Made by a program: the position numbers and the translations under genes. Below the pieces are notes generated by a model. The model worked only from the letters and a program-made list of their open reading frames with translations, did no database searches and was not told the DNA's origin. Source: Pseudomonas sp. TCU-HL1 (lineage in GTDB: Bacteria > Pseudomonadota > Gammaproteobacteria > Pseudomonadales > Pseudomonadaceae). Taken from it: 64,000 nt of DNA. The DNA lies in assembly GCF_001708505.1 (NCBI RefSeq), contig NZ_CP015992.1:6180008-6244007 (forward strand), in the 5' to 3' direction. Of the stretch, positions 49,371-61,002 are shown piece by piece (within the stretch, counting starts at the first letter, position 1; the number at the start of each line of letters is the position of its first letter).

Positions 49371-50231
49371 TTAAACCGCGGCAGCGCCGCCGACGATTTC
49401 CGAAATCTCTTGAGTGATCGCTGCCTGACGCGCCTTGTTGTAGATCAGCTGGAGGTTGCTGATCAGGTCACCGGCGTTGTCGGTAGCGTTCTTCATCGCG
49501 ATCATCCGTGCCGCCTGCTCGCAGGCGTTGTTCTCTACCACGGCCTGATACACCTGGGACTCCACGTAGCGCACCAGAAGACCTTCGAGGATCTCCTTGG
49601 CATCGGGTTCGTAGAGGTAGTCCCAGTGATGCTTCAACTCTTGATCCGGGTCGGCCACCAGCGGAACCAGTTGGTCCACGGTCGGCTTCTGCGTCATGGT
49701 GTTGACGAACTTGTTGGAGACCACGAACAGGCGATCGATACGGCCATCCAGGTATGCATCGAGCATGACCTTGACGCTGCCGATCAGGTCGTTGATCGAG
49801 GGTTCCTCGCCAAGGTGGCTGATGGCTGCAACGACGTTACCGCCGTAGTTGCGGAAGAAGGCCGCACCCTTGCCACCAATCACGCAGAGGTCGATCTCCA
49901 CGCCGTCCTGGCGGTAACCCGCCATGTCTTTGACCAGAGCCTTGAACAGGTTGATGTTCAACCCGCCGCACAAACCACGGTCGCTGCTCACCACCACGTA
50001 ACCGACGCGCTTGACTTCACGCTCGATCATGAAGGGATGGCGGTATTCCGGGTTCGCGTTGGCCAAATGACCGATCACCTGGCGGATGCGCTCCGCGTAG
50101 GGGCGGCTGGCAGCCATGCGCAGTTGAGCCCTGCGCATCTTGCTGACCGCCACCTTTTCCATGGCGCTGGTGATCTTCTGCGTGCTTTTGATGCTCGCAA
50201 TCTTGCTGCGAATCTCTTTTGCGCCTGCCAT
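49371..50231 (-). CDS. atpG: ATP synthase F1 gamma subunit
   Basis: This 286-residue rotor shaft has long N- and C-terminal helices (MAGAKEIRSKIASIKSTQKITSAMEKVAVSKMRRAQ and ENNACEQAARMIAMKNATDNAGDLI...LIYNKARQAAITQEISEIVGGAAAV) with a Rossmann-like middle (VVSSDRGLCGGLN). It couples proton-driven c-ring rotation to ATP synthesis in F1. Confidence 0.98.
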   Translation of the reverse strand: MAGAKEIRSKIASIKSTQKITSAMEKVAVSKMRRAQLRMAASRPYAERIRQVIGHLANANPEYRHPFMIEREVKRVGYVVVSSDRGLCGGLNINLFKALVKDMAGYRQDGVEIDLCVIGGKGAAFFRNYGGNVVAAISHLGEEPSINDLIGSVKVMLDAYLDGRIDRLFVVSNKFVNTMTQKPTVDQLVPLVADPDQELKHHWDYLYEPDAKEILEGLLVRYVESQVYQAVVENNACEQAARMIAMKNATDNAGDLISNLQLIYNKARQAAITQEISEIVGGAAAV

Positions 50232-50283
50232 GTAACACCTATCGGGTTAGCAGGCGGGGGGCCTTTCGACCCCCCGCTGCGGC

Positions 50284-51828
<1,545 letters not shown>

Positions 51829-51849
51829 TGCTCTGCTGCCCCTTCAAAC

Positions 51850-52386
51850 TCAAGATTTCAACGCTTCGGCCAGTTTCGCGATTTTGCCGCGAACCGAGCC
51901 ATCGATAACCAGGTCGCCGGCGCGGATCACGACACCGCCAATAAGGCTGGAGTCTTCCGCGGCGTGCAGACGCACTTCCCGGCTGAGCCGTGCGCTGAGA
52001 ACCTTGGCGAGTTTGTCTTGCTGTTCTTCGCTCAACGCGAAGGCACTGGTGACTTCCACATCCACCGATTTTTCCTGCTCAGCCTTGTACAGCTCGAACT
52101 GTTCGGCGATTTCCGGCAGCAGCACGAGGCGGCCGTTCTCGGAAACGACATGGATGAAGTTCTGTGCCTGGGCGTCGAACTTGTCGCCAACCGCTTCAAT
52201 GAAGGAGTTGGCTTTCTCTGCGCTCGTCAGACGCGGGGCTTTGAGCACTCGCTGCATGGTGTCGTCCAGCGACACCGCAGCGGCCAGGCCTAGCATGGCC
52301 GACCAAGCGGCCAGCTGCTGATGGGCCTGGGCGTACTCGAAAGCAGCCTTGGCGTAAGGTCGGGCCAGCGTGGTCAGTTCTGCCAT
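51850..52386 (-). CDS. atpH: ATP synthase F1 delta subunit
   Basis: This 178-residue peripheral-stalk subunit links F1 alpha to the b subunits. It has an N-terminal helical bundle (TLARPYAKAAFEYAQAHQQLAAWSAML) and a C-terminal part with LSREVRLHAAEDSSLIGGVVIRAGDLVIDGSVRGKIAKLAEAL, the family's signature. The 12-bp gap to atpF indicates tight operon packing. Confidence 0.97.
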   Translation of the reverse strand: MAELTTLARPYAKAAFEYAQAHQQLAAWSAMLGLAAAVSLDDTMQRVLKAPRLTSAEKANSFIEAVGDKFDAQAQNFIHVVSENGRLVLLPEIAEQFELYKAEQEKSVDVEVTSAFALSEEQQDKLAKVLSARLSREVRLHAAEDSSLIGGVVIRAGDLVIDGSVRGKIAKLAEALKS

Positions 52387-52398
52387 GATCGCCCTCGC

Positions 52399-52869
52399 TT
52401 AGATTTCGGCTGCCAGTTTATTAACCAGCTCCGCGTGCGCGTTTTGATCGATAGTGGCACCCAGGATCTTCTCGGCACCATTAACGGCCAGGCTACCCAG
52501 TTGGGCGCGCAGCGCGTCTTTGACGCTGTTCAGTTCCTGCTCGATCTCAGCCTGAGCTTGCGCTTTCAGGCGCTCGCCTTCAGCACGTGCCTGATCGCGA
52601 GCTTCGTCGACGATCTGGGTAGCGCGCTTTTTGGCTTGCTCGATGATTTCTGCCGCCTGACCTTTGGCTTCGCGCAGTTGCTGACCCACTTTTTCATGGG
52701 CCAACTCCAGGTCACGAGCCGCACGGTTGGCAGCGTCCAGACCATCAGCGATCTTCTTCTGACGTTCACGCAGAGCAGTGATGACCGGTGGCCACACGAA
52801 CTTCATGCAGAACAGTACGAAGATGAAGAACGCAACGGACTGGCCGATCAGGGTTGCATTAATGTTCAC
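52399..52869 (-). CDS. atpF: ATP synthase Fo b subunit
   Basis: This 156-residue protein has one N-terminal membrane helix (residues 5-25, ATLIGQSVAFFIFVLFCMKFVWPPV) and a long charged helix that dimerises as the peripheral stalk. The WPP element and ALRERQKKIADGLDAANRAARDLE are typical. It lies between atpE and atpH. Confidence 0.97.
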   Translation of the reverse strand: MNINATLIGQSVAFFIFVLFCMKFVWPPVITALRERQKKIADGLDAANRAARDLELAHEKVGQQLREAKGQAAEIIEQAKKRATQIVDEARDQARAEGERLKAQAQAEIEQELNSVKDALRAQLGSLAVNGAEKILGATIDQNAHAELVNKLAAEI

Positions 52870-52918
52870 GCCAACACCTCGCTCGTTCGTTGTCAGTCGA
52901 ATCCTCGAAAATCGAGGA

Positions 52919-53176
52919 TTACTGGGCTACCTGAGCAATGAACGGGTTAGCGAAGGTGAAGAACAGGGCAATACCAACGCCGATCATGGTTACGGCGTCG
53001 AGCAGACCGGCCACGATGAACATCTTAACTTGCAGCATCGGAACCATTTCCGGCTGGCGAGCAGCGCCTTCCAGGAACTTGCCACCCAGCAGACCGAAGC
53101 CAATGGCGGTACCCAGGGCACCCAGACCAATCAGCAGAGCTACGGCGATCGCGGTCAGACCTACTACAGTTTCCAT
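52919..53176 (-). CDS. atpE: ATP synthase Fo c subunit
   Basis: The 85-residue proteolipid forms the rotating c-ring. Two membrane hairpin helices are joined by a polar loop ARQPEM. The essential carboxylate is the aspartate of GLLDAVTMIGVGIALFF, and no sodium-ligand pattern is seen, so protons are the coupling ion. The start at 53176 has AGGA upstream; the longer frame would run into the intergenic repeat. Confidence 0.96.
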   Translation of the reverse strand: METVVGLTAIAVALLIGLGALGTAIGFGLLGGKFLEGAARQPEMVPMLQVKMFIVAGLLDAVTMIGVGIALFFTFANPFIAQVAQ

Positions 53177-53299
53177 TTTTCCTCCCGACTTTATGTCGTG
53201 TTGGTTAAGGTTTAAGTGAAGCGGTAAAGCGAAATCGTTTTTTTCCCACTGCCCTTGCGGGCTTTCCCGTGCCGGTTGGCGCGGGACCATCTCGAACGT

Positions 53300-53360
53300 G
53301 CAGACACCCTCATCCGCCCTTCGGGCACCTTCTCCCGGTGGGAGAAGGTCATCCGGCGCG
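53300..53360. repeat. hairpin-forming repeat between atpB and atpE
   Basis: The gap inside the atp operon holds an interspersed-repeat-like sequence with a perfect 10-bp stem ACCTTCTCCC/GGGAGAAGGT and a 3-base loop (53327-53349), preceded by a smaller GCCC/GGGC hairpin. It lacks a U-run, so it is not a classical terminator. It may influence processing between atpB and the more abundant atpE. Confidence 0.65.
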
Positions 53361-53370
53361 TTTCACGTTC

Positions 53371-54240
53371 TTAATGGTTGTCCTCATGCGCCATCGACAG
53401 GTAGACGATGGTCAGCATCATGAAGATGAAGGCCTGCAGGGTGATGATCAGGATGTGGAACACAGCCCACGCCCACTGCAGTGCGATACCCAGGCCGCTC
53501 AGCAGCAGGATGCCTGCGCCGAACATCACGGCGATCAGGATGAACACCAGCTCGCCGGCGTACATGTTGCCGAACAGACGCAGTGCCAGGGAGATCGGCT
53601 TGGCGATCAGGGTCACGAACTCGAGCAGGAAGTTGACCGGGATCAGGATGATCTGGACCAGCATGTTCTTGCTGCTGAAGGGATGCAGGGTCAGCTCGCC
53701 GAGGAAGCCACCGATACCCTTGACCTTGATGCTGTAGAAGATGATCAGCGCGAACACCGACAGGGACATGCCCAGGGTGGCGTTCGGGTCAGTGGTCGGA
53801 ACGGCGCGGAATGCCAGGTGCTCGTTACCGGCGATCTTGGCAGCCAGTACCGGAATCCAGTCCACCGGCACCAGGTCGACGGCGTTCATCAGGAAAATCC
53901 AGACGAAGATGGTCAGAGCCAGGGGGGCGATCAGCGGGTTACGGCCGTGGAAGGTGTCCTTCACGCTGGAGTCGACGAAGTCGATCATCACTTCGACCAG
54001 GTTCTGCAGGCCGCCGGGAATGCCGGAGGTCGCTTTCTTGGCCGCCATGCGGAAGAGCAGGACGAACAGGAGGCCGAGGCCGATGGACCAGCCCAGGGTG
54101 TCCACGTGGAAGGCCCAGAAGCCCATTTCCTTGGCTTGTTCAGCGCTGTGGGCGAAGCCCCACTCGCCAGTCGGCAGACGACCGAAGGTCAGGTTCTGCA
54201 GGTGATGCTGGATATAGCCCGAAGCGGTTTGCTCTGCCAT
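53371..54240 (-). CDS. atpB: ATP synthase Fo a subunit
   Basis: This 289-residue membrane subunit forms the proton half-channels. It has at least five hydrophobic helices, the essential arginine in SLALRLFGNMYAGELVF, and the DLVPVDWIP region near helix 2. A weaker parS-like sequence lies in its 5' part (54099-54112). It follows atpI by 16 bp. Confidence 0.97.
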   Translation of the reverse strand: MAEQTASGYIQHHLQNLTFGRLPTGEWGFAHSAEQAKEMGFWAFHVDTLGWSIGLGLLFVLLFRMAAKKATSGIPGGLQNLVEVMIDFVDSSVKDTFHGRNPLIAPLALTIFVWIFLMNAVDLVPVDWIPVLAAKIAGNEHLAFRAVPTTDPNATLGMSLSVFALIIFYSIKVKGIGGFLGELTLHPFSSKNMLVQIILIPVNFLLEFVTLIAKPISLALRLFGNMYAGELVFILIAVMFGAGILLLSGLGIALQWAWAVFHILIITLQAFIFMMLTIVYLSMAHEDNH

Positions 54241-54256
54241 GTTTGCCTCAAACGCC

Positions 54257-54664
54257 CTAAGGTTTCGAAAATCTTGTTCTCATCAGCAGGGGCGCAAACC
54301 AGCTGACCGATTGGGTCAGCAGGAAGACGCCGAATACCGCCGGCGCATCCAGGGGTTTCACTCCTGCAAACGTCAGTGCAAACAGCACTGCCGTCAGAAT
54401 CAACTTGCCCATCTCGCCCGCATAGAAAGAGCGGACTATCGCCTGGGCTGCTCGGGCTCCGGTGTAACGGAACGCCTTGCGGGCGAAATACAGGTTCGGC
54501 ACCCAGGCGATCAGGCCGCCGCACAAGCCAGAGTACCCAGCTACCGCGCCACGCCACTGCCATAAAACGACAGCGGCGATCAGCAACACGACCAGTTGGG
54601 CCAGCAGTACCGGGAAAACCGGCATTCGATGGAAGGGCAAGCGGTTTGGCGTGCGGGTATCCAT
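54257..54664 (-). CDS. atpI: ATP synthase assembly-linked protein AtpI
   Basis: This 135-residue inner-membrane protein has about four helices. AtpI proteins lead the atp operon and help c-ring assembly or Mg2+ supply. The family's GLIAWVPNLYFARKAFRYTGARAAQAIVRSFYAGEMGKL is clear. I start at 54664 because the product then begins MDTRTPNRLPFHRMPVFPVL; the longer frame adds 12 residues. A promoter lies upstream. Confidence 0.93.
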   Translation of the reverse strand: MDTRTPNRLPFHRMPVFPVLLAQLVVLLIAAVVLWQWRGAVAGYSGLCGGLIAWVPNLYFARKAFRYTGARAAQAIVRSFYAGEMGKLILTAVLFALTFAGVKPLDAPAVFGVFLLTQSVSWFAPLLMRTRFSKP

Positions 54665-54738
54665 CGCAGCAGTTCCTCTGGCGTCGGCCGCTTGAATCAA
54701 CGACTTGGCATACTTTGTGCCGACAAAATTGCGCGCAG

Positions 54739-54767
54739 AGTATAGGGTGGCAACCCACCCCGTTCAA
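54739..54767 (-). promoter_or_regulatory. sigma-70 promoter of the atp operon
   Basis: On the minus strand TTGAAC (54767-54762) and TATACT (54744-54739) are separated by exactly 17 bp, about 75 bp before the atpI start. It is the only good sigma-70 match I see in the parB-atpI gap. Confidence 0.55.
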
Positions 54768-54811
54768 CTGCCGGGTAGTGAAATCCGACCGTTGCTACAG
54801 CACCAAGTGTT

Positions 54812-55684
54812 TCAGCGAATGTGAGCCAGAACGCCTTGCAATTCGTCGAGGGAGTTGTAGCGGATGACGAGCTGGCCTTTGCCTTTCTGACCATGCTTGA
54901 TCTGCACCGGAGCGCCCAGCCGCTCAGCCAGGCGCTGTTCGAGCCGGCTGATATCCGGGTCAGCCTTGACCGCTTCGACAGGTTTTTCCTTGCTGCTCAT
55001 CCAGTGCCGGACCAGTGCCTCGGTTTGGCGCACGGTGAGGCCTCGTGCGACAACATGTCGCGCCCCTTCGACCTGTCGCTCCAGCGGCAGCCCGAGCAAT
55101 GCACGGGCATGACCCATTTCCAGATCGCCATGGGACAGCAGCGTCTTGATCTCTTCAGGCAGCCCGATCAGGCGCAACAGGTTGGTGATGGTGACGCGCG
55201 ACTTGCCGACGGCTTCGGCCACTTGCTGCTGGGTGAGCTGGAATTCCTGCTGCAGACGCTGCAGGGCGATGGCTTCCTCGATGGGGTTGAGGTCCTCGCG
55301 CTGGATGTTTTCGATCAGCGCCATGGCGATAGCAGCTTCGTCCGGTACTTCACGGACCATCGCCGGGATCTTCTCCAGGCCGGCCTGCTGGCTGGCACGC
55401 CAGCGGCGTTCGCCCGCGATGATTTCGTAGCGGCCGCCGCCGACTGGACGCACCACGATGGGCTGCATCACGCCCTGGGCCCTGATGGACTGTGCCAGTT
55501 CTTCCAGGGCGGTGGGGTCCATGTCACGGCGGGGCTGGTACTTGCCGCGCTGAATCAGGTCCAGGGGCAGGTATTGAAGCTCGCGTGTATCGGCCTTCAC
55601 GGCCTCTACTTCAAGCGCGGCGACTGTACTGCCGCCCAGGAGGGCGTCCAAGCCACGGCCCAGACCTCTTTTTTTCGCGGCCAT
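54812..55684 (-). CDS. parB: chromosome partitioning protein ParB
   Basis: This 290-residue DNA- and CTP-binding protein loads at parS sites near the origin and recruits SMC. The N terminus MAAKKRGLGRGLDALLGGST contacts ParA. The ParB/Srx-type CTPase fold shows YQPRRDMDPTALEELAQSIRAQGVMQPIVVRPV and AGERRWRAS, the helix-turn-helix region EDLNPIEEAIALQRLQQEFQLTQQQVAEAVGKSRVTITNLLRL, and a C-terminal dimerisation domain. It follows parA by 9 bp. Confidence 0.97.
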   Translation of the reverse strand: MAAKKRGLGRGLDALLGGSTVAALEVEAVKADTRELQYLPLDLIQRGKYQPRRDMDPTALEELAQSIRAQGVMQPIVVRPVGGGRYEIIAGERRWRASQQAGLEKIPAMVREVPDEAAIAMALIENIQREDLNPIEEAIALQRLQQEFQLTQQQVAEAVGKSRVTITNLLRLIGLPEEIKTLLSHGDLEMGHARALLGLPLERQVEGARHVVARGLTVRQTEALVRHWMSSKEKPVEAVKADPDISRLEQRLAERLGAPVQIKHGQKGKGQLVIRYNSLDELQGVLAHIR

Positions 55685-55693
55685 GCGGATTCC

Positions 55694-56482
55694 TTATGCG
55701 GTAGCGGTTTTGGCGTTGGCGCGCTGGCGGCGGACCAGTTCGCCAGCCAGCGCCAGATAGGCGATGGCGCCACGGGATTGCTTGTCGTAGACCAGGGCGG
55801 GCATACCGAAGCTGGGCGCCTCGGCCAGGCGTACGTTACGCGGAATGACGGCGTCGTAGAGCTTGTCGCCGAAGTGCGCCTTGAGCTGCGCCGATACGTC
55901 GTTGGTCAGGCTGATACGCGGGTCGTACATGGTGCGCAGCAGGCCTTCGATCTTCAGGTTCGGGTTCAGCAGCTGGCCGATGCGCTGGATGCTGTTCACC
56001 AGGTCCGACAGGCCTTCAAGCGCGTAGTACTCGCACTGCATGGGAATGATCACGCCGTCGGATGCGACCAGGGCGTTGATCGTCAGCATCGACAGCGAGG
56101 GCGGGCAGTCGATGAGGATGTAATCGTAGTTCTCGCGGATCGGCGCCAAGGCTTCGCGTAGCCGGTGCTCCTTGCTCGGCATATCCAGCAAGGCGACTTC
56201 CGCGGCAGTCAGGTCGCGGTTGGCCGGCAGCAGCTGGTAGCCACCATGCTCGGAGAACTGCATGGCGGTGGCGAGGTCACACTCGCCGGTCAGTACGTCG
56301 TAGATGGAGTGATCCAGGGCGAGCTTGTCGACGCCGCTGCCCATGGTGGCGTTGCCCTGTGGATCGAGGTCGATCAGCAGTACGCGACGCTTGGTGGCGA
56401 CCAGCGATGCGGCCAGGTTGACACAGGTGGTGGTCTTGCCGACCCCGCCTTTCTGATTGGCGATTGCGAATACCTTGGCCAT
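55694..56482 (-). CDS. parA: chromosome partitioning ATPase ParA (Soj)
   Basis: This 262-residue ATPase has the deviant Walker A KGGVGKTTT, the LLIDLDPQGNATMG motif and DYILIDCPPSLSMLTINAL. It binds nucleoid DNA non-specifically with ATP and is stimulated by ParB to move the origin region. The start at 56482 begins the canonical MAKVFAIANQ; 20 extra upstream codons are not family-like. It lies 14 bp after rsmG. Confidence 0.96.
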   Translation of the reverse strand: MAKVFAIANQKGGVGKTTTCVNLAASLVATKRRVLLIDLDPQGNATMGSGVDKLALDHSIYDVLTGECDLATAMQFSEHGGYQLLPANRDLTAAEVALLDMPSKEHRLREALAPIRENYDYILIDCPPSLSMLTINALVASDGVIIPMQCEYYALEGLSDLVNSIQRIGQLLNPNLKIEGLLRTMYDPRISLTNDVSAQLKAHFGDKLYDAVIPRNVRLAEAPSFGMPALVYDKQSRGAIAYLALAGELVRRQRANAKTATA

Positions 56483-56496
56483 GGCTGCCTTCCCCC

Positions 56497-57143
56497 TCAT
56501 AGCGTGCGGCGCAGTATCAGCAGATGGCGCTGACCTTGGCAACCGGGAACCTCCAGCTGATGCGCGGACTGGACGCGGAAGTCGTCCGGCAGTGCCTGCA
56601 GCTCATCATTGGGGTGCAGCCCCTTCATGGCGAGCCAGGAGGTTTCGCCATCGCCCAGATGGCGCGTCCAGTTGCTGAAATCCTCCAGCGAACTGAATGC
56701 ACGGGAGACGATACCGCTGAACGGACGCTCTGGAGCGAAGGCTTCAACCCGGTTGTGGACCACGTCGAGGTTGGCGAGTTTCAGTTCCAGTTTCACCTGG
56801 GTGAGGAATCGCGTTTTCTTGCCGTTGGAATCCAGCAGGGTGAAGTGGCGTTCGGGGAACAGGATGGCCAGCGGGATGCCTGGCATGCCGCCGCCACTGC
56901 CGACGTCCAGCCAGTTATCCCCAAGCGCGGCGACATAAGGCACCACGCTAAGGCTGTCGAGCAGGTGGCGCGAGACCATCTCATCCGGATTGCGCACGGC
57001 GGTGAGGTTGTAGGCCTTGTTCCACTTGATCAGAAGTGCCAGGTAGGCAAGCAGCTGTTCCTGCTTCTCCAGGCTGACTTCGACGGCAAGTTGTTTCGCC
57101 CCACTGGACAGTTCGTCAGCGTGGCGTTGGGTGACGAGAGACA

Positions 57144-57144
<1 letters not shown>
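56497..57144 (-). CDS. rsmG: 16S rRNA (guanine(527)-N7)-methyltransferase RsmG
   Basis: This 215-residue enzyme (formerly GidB) methylates G527 of 16S rRNA using SAM; its loss gives low-level streptomycin resistance. The SAM-binding motif LDVGSGGGMPGIPLAILFPERHFTLLDSNGKKTRFL and KWNKAYNLTAVRNPDEMVSRHLLDSL are visible. Its ATG overlaps the mnmG stop as TGATG, so the two are translationally coupled. Confidence 0.97.
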
Positions 57145-59036
<1,892 letters not shown>

Positions 59037-59551
59037 CACACACCTCGTGCCTGTCAAGGCCTGGGAAATAGAGAAAGCCGCACAGTATAGGGGAATTCAC
59101 TTGGTCGCATGAAGCCGTCTGGCCAAAAAGTAGCCAGCACGTTAGCTGAGGCTTACCCATGTTAGTTATCCAGATGGGGAAAAGTCCCTGTGGGTAAAAT
59201 AAAAATAGAGAGAAGAATTTCTTAAAAAGCCTATTTTTATGTTTATTCCTTAGGGGAAGGTATTTCTGTGGATAAGCTCATTAAGGCCAGATATCACAAT
59301 GGTTACAGCGAATGATAAAGCTGTGGCAATCCTGCCAGTAGCCACTGCGTAAGCCGTCAGAAAGCTGTGGAGCTAAAGGCTAGTTATGCACAGGCGATTT
59401 ATCCCTTGGCTTTTCACCAGGGTTATAGACTGGGTTACGGACCACTTATCAACAGAGTTCCTGCGCAGTTTTTTTGGGGCGAACAGGCAGAAACGGACCG
59501 CCCGGATCACGGGCAGTCACGTTGTCTGTGGATAAAAAGAGGGGCTTCGGC
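59037..59551. promoter_or_regulatory. AT-rich gap between mnmE and mnmG with DnaA boxes
   Basis: No gene is seen in this 515-bp gap. It contains perfect DnaA boxes at 59267-59275 and 59527-59535 and a one-mismatch box TTATCAACA at 59446. There is a long AT-rich stretch (about 59190-59250) with runs of A and T, unusual for this GC-rich chromosome, and the likely mnmG promoter. The layout resembles a replication origin or DnaA-regulated promoter. Pseudomonas were reported to have two autonomously replicating origin-region fragments, but I cannot tell whether this is one of them. Confidence 0.6.
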
Positions 59552-60919
59552 TTATTTGCCGATGCAGAAACTGGAGAAGATTCGGCCGAGGAGGTCGTCG
59601 GAGCTGAACGCACCGGTGATTTCGCCCAGGGCGTGCTGAGCCTGGCGCAGGTCTTCTGCCAACAGCTCGCCGGCGCCGGCCAGCGTGAGTTGCGAGCGCC
59701 CGTGGTCTAGGAATGCGCCGGCCTGACGCAGGGCTTCCAGGTGGCGGCGGCGGGCGCTGAAGCTGCTTTCAGCCGTCTGCTCATAACCCATGCAGGCTTT
59801 CAGATGTTCACGCAGCAGTTCCAGGCCTTCGCCCGAGCGAGCGGACAGGCTGAGCGTGACATGGCCGTCGTCGCTGACCTCCAGGCCCACGACCTCGGCG
59901 CTGAGGTCTGCCTTGTTGCGGATCAGAGTGACCTTGGCCGGATCGGGTTTGCGGTCCAGGAATTCCGGCCAAAGCGCAAAGGGGTCGGTTGCCTCGGGGG
60001 CGGTGGCATCCACCACCAGCAGCACTCGATCGGCTTCGCTGATGGCCTTCAAGGCGCGTTCGACGCCAATCTTTTCCACATGGTCGTCGGTATCCCGCAA
60101 GCCTGCGGTATCCACAACGTGCAGAGGCATTCCGTCGATGTGGATATGTTCGCGCAGGACGTCTCGGGTCGTCCCAGCGATATCGGTCACGATGGCCGCT
60201 TCCCGTCCAGCCAGGGCATTCAGGAGACTGGATTTGCCCGCGTTGGGGCGTCCGGCAATGACCACATTCATGCCGTCGCGCAACAGTGCTCCCTGGCCCG
60301 CTTCCCGAATGACTGTGGATAAGTTTTCCCGCACGCCATCCAGCAGTCCGAGTACGTGGCCATCGGCAAGGAAGTCGATTTCTTCCTCTGGGAAGTCGAT
60401 GGCCGCTTCGACATAGATGCGTAGCTCGATCAGCCTCTCGGTCAAGGCATGCACCCGCTTCGAAAACTCGCCCTGCAGCGAACGCAGGGCGTTGCGCGCG
60501 GCCTGTTCGGAGCTGGCTTCGATCAGGTCGGCAATAGCCTCTGCCTGGGCCAGATCGAGCTTGTCGTTGAGGAAGGCGCGCTCACTGAATTCACCCGGAC
60601 GGGCCTGGCGTGCCCCGAGGTCCATGCAGCGTCGCAGCAACAGATCGAGCACCACCGGACCGCCATGGCCCTGCAGTTCGAAGACGTCTTCGCCGGTGAA
60701 GGAGTTAGGGCCGGGGAAATACAGCGCAATGCCCTGGTCGAGGGTCTGTCCGGCGCCATCGAGGAAGGGGCCGTAGTGAGCGAAGCGGGGCTTGGGAACC
60801 CGGCCGCTGATGGCTTCGGCTATCCGCGCCGCGAGGGGCCCGGAAACGCGAACGATGCCCACCCCGCCACGACCCTGGGCAGTGGCAACGGCGGCGATGG
60901 TGTCACGGACAGGATTCAT
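59552..60919 (-). CDS. mnmE: tRNA modification GTPase MnmE (TrmE)
   Basis: This 455-residue GTPase has an N-terminal formyl-THF-binding domain (MNPVRDTIAAVATAQGRGGVGIVRVSGP), a central helical domain split by a G domain with GRPNAGKSS, DIAGTTRD, DTAGLRDTDD and NKADL, and the catalytic C-terminal CIGK. It acts with MnmG on tRNA wobble uridines. The start at 60919 matches the conserved MNPVRDTIAAVAT. One DnaA box lies inside at 60314 and a one-mismatch box (TGTGGATAC) just before the start at 60921. Confidence 0.97.
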   Translation of the reverse strand: MNPVRDTIAAVATAQGRGGVGIVRVSGPLAARIAEAISGRVPKPRFAHYGPFLDGAGQTLDQGIALYFPGPNSFTGEDVFELQGHGGPVVLDLLLRRCMDLGARQARPGEFSERAFLNDKLDLAQAEAIADLIEASSEQAARNALRSLQGEFSKRVHALTERLIELRIYVEAAIDFPEEEIDFLADGHVLGLLDGVRENLSTVIREAGQGALLRDGMNVVIAGRPNAGKSSLLNALAGREAAIVTDIAGTTRDVLREHIHIDGMPLHVVDTAGLRDTDDHVEKIGVERALKAISEADRVLLVVDATAPEATDPFALWPEFLDRKPDPAKVTLIRNKADLSAEVVGLEVSDDGHVTLSLSARSGEGLELLREHLKACMGYEQTAESSFSARRRHLEALRQAGAFLDHGRSQLTLAGAGELLAEDLRQAQHALGEITGAFSSDDLLGRIFSSFCIGK

Positions 60920-60955
60920 CTGTGGATACCCGAGGTTTAAGGATGGCGGATAGCA

Positions 60956-60980
60956 AGACGCCCCCAGAGGGGGCGTCTTG
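60956..60980 (-). terminator. hairpin after yidC
   Basis: AAGACGCCCCC and GGGGGCGTCTT pair around AGA between mnmE and yidC, 23 bp after the yidC stop. The U-run is short, so termination may be partial and mnmE may be read through. Confidence 0.65.
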
Positions 60981-61002
60981 TTCAATCTGTCTGGCGTTGC
61001 AG

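Noticed and set aside
54099..54112. TGTCCACGTGGAAG in atpB as a parS site
   Set aside because: Three mismatches to the 14-bp parS core; only the inner CACGTG part is symmetric. Listed only as a weak neighbour of the better site in folE2.
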